Below are positions 62,966-64,000 of a stretch of 64,000 bases of DNA, piece after piece. Each line of letters starts with the position of its first letter. Position 1 is the first letter of the stretch. The notes under the pieces were generated by a model. The model searched no databases and was not told the DNA's origin. It saw nothing but the letters and a program-made list of their open reading frames with translations. The DNA is taken from the NCBI RefSeq assembly GCF_006716125.1, contig NZ_VFOM01000004.1, forward strand, positions 68,419 to 132,418, read 5' to 3'. The position numbers and the translations under genes are program-made. Source of the DNA: Homoserinimonas aerilata. Its GTDB lineage: Bacteria; Actinomycetota; Actinomycetes; Actinomycetales; Microbacteriaceae.

Positions 62966-64000
62966 CCCTCGGCCACCCGTTCTGCGGGGTCATCCGCGGT
63001 GCCCTCATCTGACGGGCGCTCGTCTGACGTGCCCTCGTCCGCAGTGCCCTCGTCCGGCGTGCCCTCGTCTGGCGTGCCATCGTCTGGCGGGCCCTCGTCT
63101 GGCGGGCGCCGGGTCGCCTGCCGCAGCAGCCAGGCCGCGAACGGAATCACCACAGCACAGCGCCACCGCCACCACGATCACGCATTCGCGCGCCCCGCGA
63201 AGAACACAGAAGCCCGAAACCGGTCGACGCGAAGAACGACACACCGCCACAACCGTCTGCGCCGCGCGCGATGCCGCTCGCCCCGCGCCGACACCGGCGT
63301 GAACTGCGTGGCCCAGCGCCGCGATGATGCCATCGGTGGCCGCATAGAACACGCCCAGCAGCAGAAGGCAGGCGATCGTGATCGGAGCCCCCGCCACCGG
63401 CAGCGCCGCCGACACGGTACGCCGCCAGCAGCGCAACATGCCCGATCACGAATATGCGCGCACGCCCGACCCTGTCGGCGAGCCGGCCGACCGGCACCGC
63501 CAGCGCGAGGAACGCCACATTCGTGCCCACATAGAGCAGCGGAAACCACTCCGCTGCAAACGCAGCCCCTGTCCTGCAGCACCAGATATGATGAACCCCG
63601 TCACGAACGCGTCAGCAGCCCGAACAGCGCCGCAACCAGCAGCAGCGGCGCAGGCGGGGGTCACGCAACTCGCGCAGACTGAACCGCTTCGCCGGTGCGG
63701 GCCACCCAGGCGCCTCGGCCGCGGGCGGCGATTCGGAACAATGAAACCGAGCACGCCAGGCCGAGCAGCGCGAACGCCAACGTACACCACGAAGATCGTG
63801 ATGCGAAGCCGTCCGGGCATGAGCAGCAGAATCCACGAGGCGATGTAGAGGCCCAGCGCCGCGCCGTATCGTGTCAAGCATCCGGTGCATGCCGAACGCC
63901 CTGCCCAAAGCATCCGATGCGACGAAGCAGCGTGAGGGCATCGCGCGGCGCCGTACGCACCCCCTTGCCGAGCCTGTCGATCGCCAGCACCGCCGTCAGC
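62962..64000 (-). pseudogene. MFS transporter, multiply frameshifted, 5' end beyond the window
   Basis: Pieces in three phases read as one major-facilitator protein: AIDRLGKGVRTAPRDAL at the right edge, SDALGRAFGMHRMLDT, LGLYIASWILLLMPGRLR, KRFSLRELRDPRLRR, NVAFLALAVPVGRLADRVGR with FVIGHVALLA, and ITIACLLLLGVFYAATDGII. The DRLGKGxRTAPRDAL motif is typical of an MFS subgroup of unknown substrate. The C terminus at 62962-63153 is a final helix and a repetitive acidic tail. Roughly one indel per 100-150 bases is needed, so order is certain but exact sequence is not. Confidence 0.65.
62999..63103. repeat. Seven 15-base tandem repeats (D-E-G-T-P/A tail of the MFS protein)
   Basis: Units such as GTGCCCTCGTCTGGC repeat seven times with one to three changes each. 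On the minus strand they encode a run of DEGTP, DEGTA and DEGTS pentapeptides in the C-terminal tail. Confidence 0.8.

Overview
The window is high-GC DNA from an actinobacterium, most likely a Microbacteriaceae member. The pointers are the gene order tilS-hpt-(insert)-ftsH-folE-folP-folB-folK-DUF3180-PH-PH-DUF2520-panC, translational coupling by ATGA/GTGA overlaps, many apparently leaderless genes with a TAnnnT box 6-7 bases before the start codon, and a strikingly frequent GCATCCG/CGGATGC heptamer. Family-level placement is inference.

Region 1 (1-10462): a minus-strand catabolic operon. It runs from an OpuC-type quaternary-amine ABC transporter (permease, ATPase, permease, lipoprotein) into a formaldehyde-activating-enzyme homologue, a beta-hydroxyacid dehydrogenase, an aldehyde dehydrogenase, an SDR dehydrogenase, an FAD-linked oxidase and an FGGY kinase that runs off the left edge. 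A divergent IclR regulator has an inverted repeat over its promoter. The substrate is not evident.

Region 2 (10463-24343): an intergenic block of hairpin repeats, then the conserved folate/pantothenate/FtsH block on the minus strand. Between hpt and ftsH sits an inserted divergon: a thioredoxin-reductase-like protein and a methyltransferase facing a XRE-cupin regulator. tilS carries an in-frame palindromic insert. ppa diverges from tilS.

Region 3 (24357-31807): an AraC regulator and a VOC protein, two tandem secreted M23 peptidases with coiled coils, tRNA-Glu, tRNA-Asp and tRNA-Phe, a Nudix hydrolase, a serine beta-lactamase-family protein and a YpfJ-type metallopeptidase, with more copies of the repeat families.

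Region 4 (31808-64000): a large exopolysaccharide locus. It encodes the initiating sugar transferase, a giant DUF4082 surface protein, enzymes for amino/acetamido sugars (Gfo/Idh dehydrogenase, epimerase, two DegT aminotransferases, a NeuD-type acetyltransferase), glycosyltransferases, a Wzx flippase, two Wzz-like proteins, a Wzy-like polymerase, a deacetylase and a second DUF4082 protein with a beta-helix. In its middle is a four-gene carrier-protein cassette: AMP ligase, PLP decarboxylase, acyl carrier protein and an asparagine-synthase-like protein. It resembles sets known from exosortase-A-associated polysaccharide loci and probably adds an amine- or amide-bearing acyl decoration.

From about 57.95 kb to the right edge, genes on both strands carry single-base frameshifts whose density rises towards 64 kb. 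This looks more like declining sequence quality than biological decay, so gene calls there are reconstructions.
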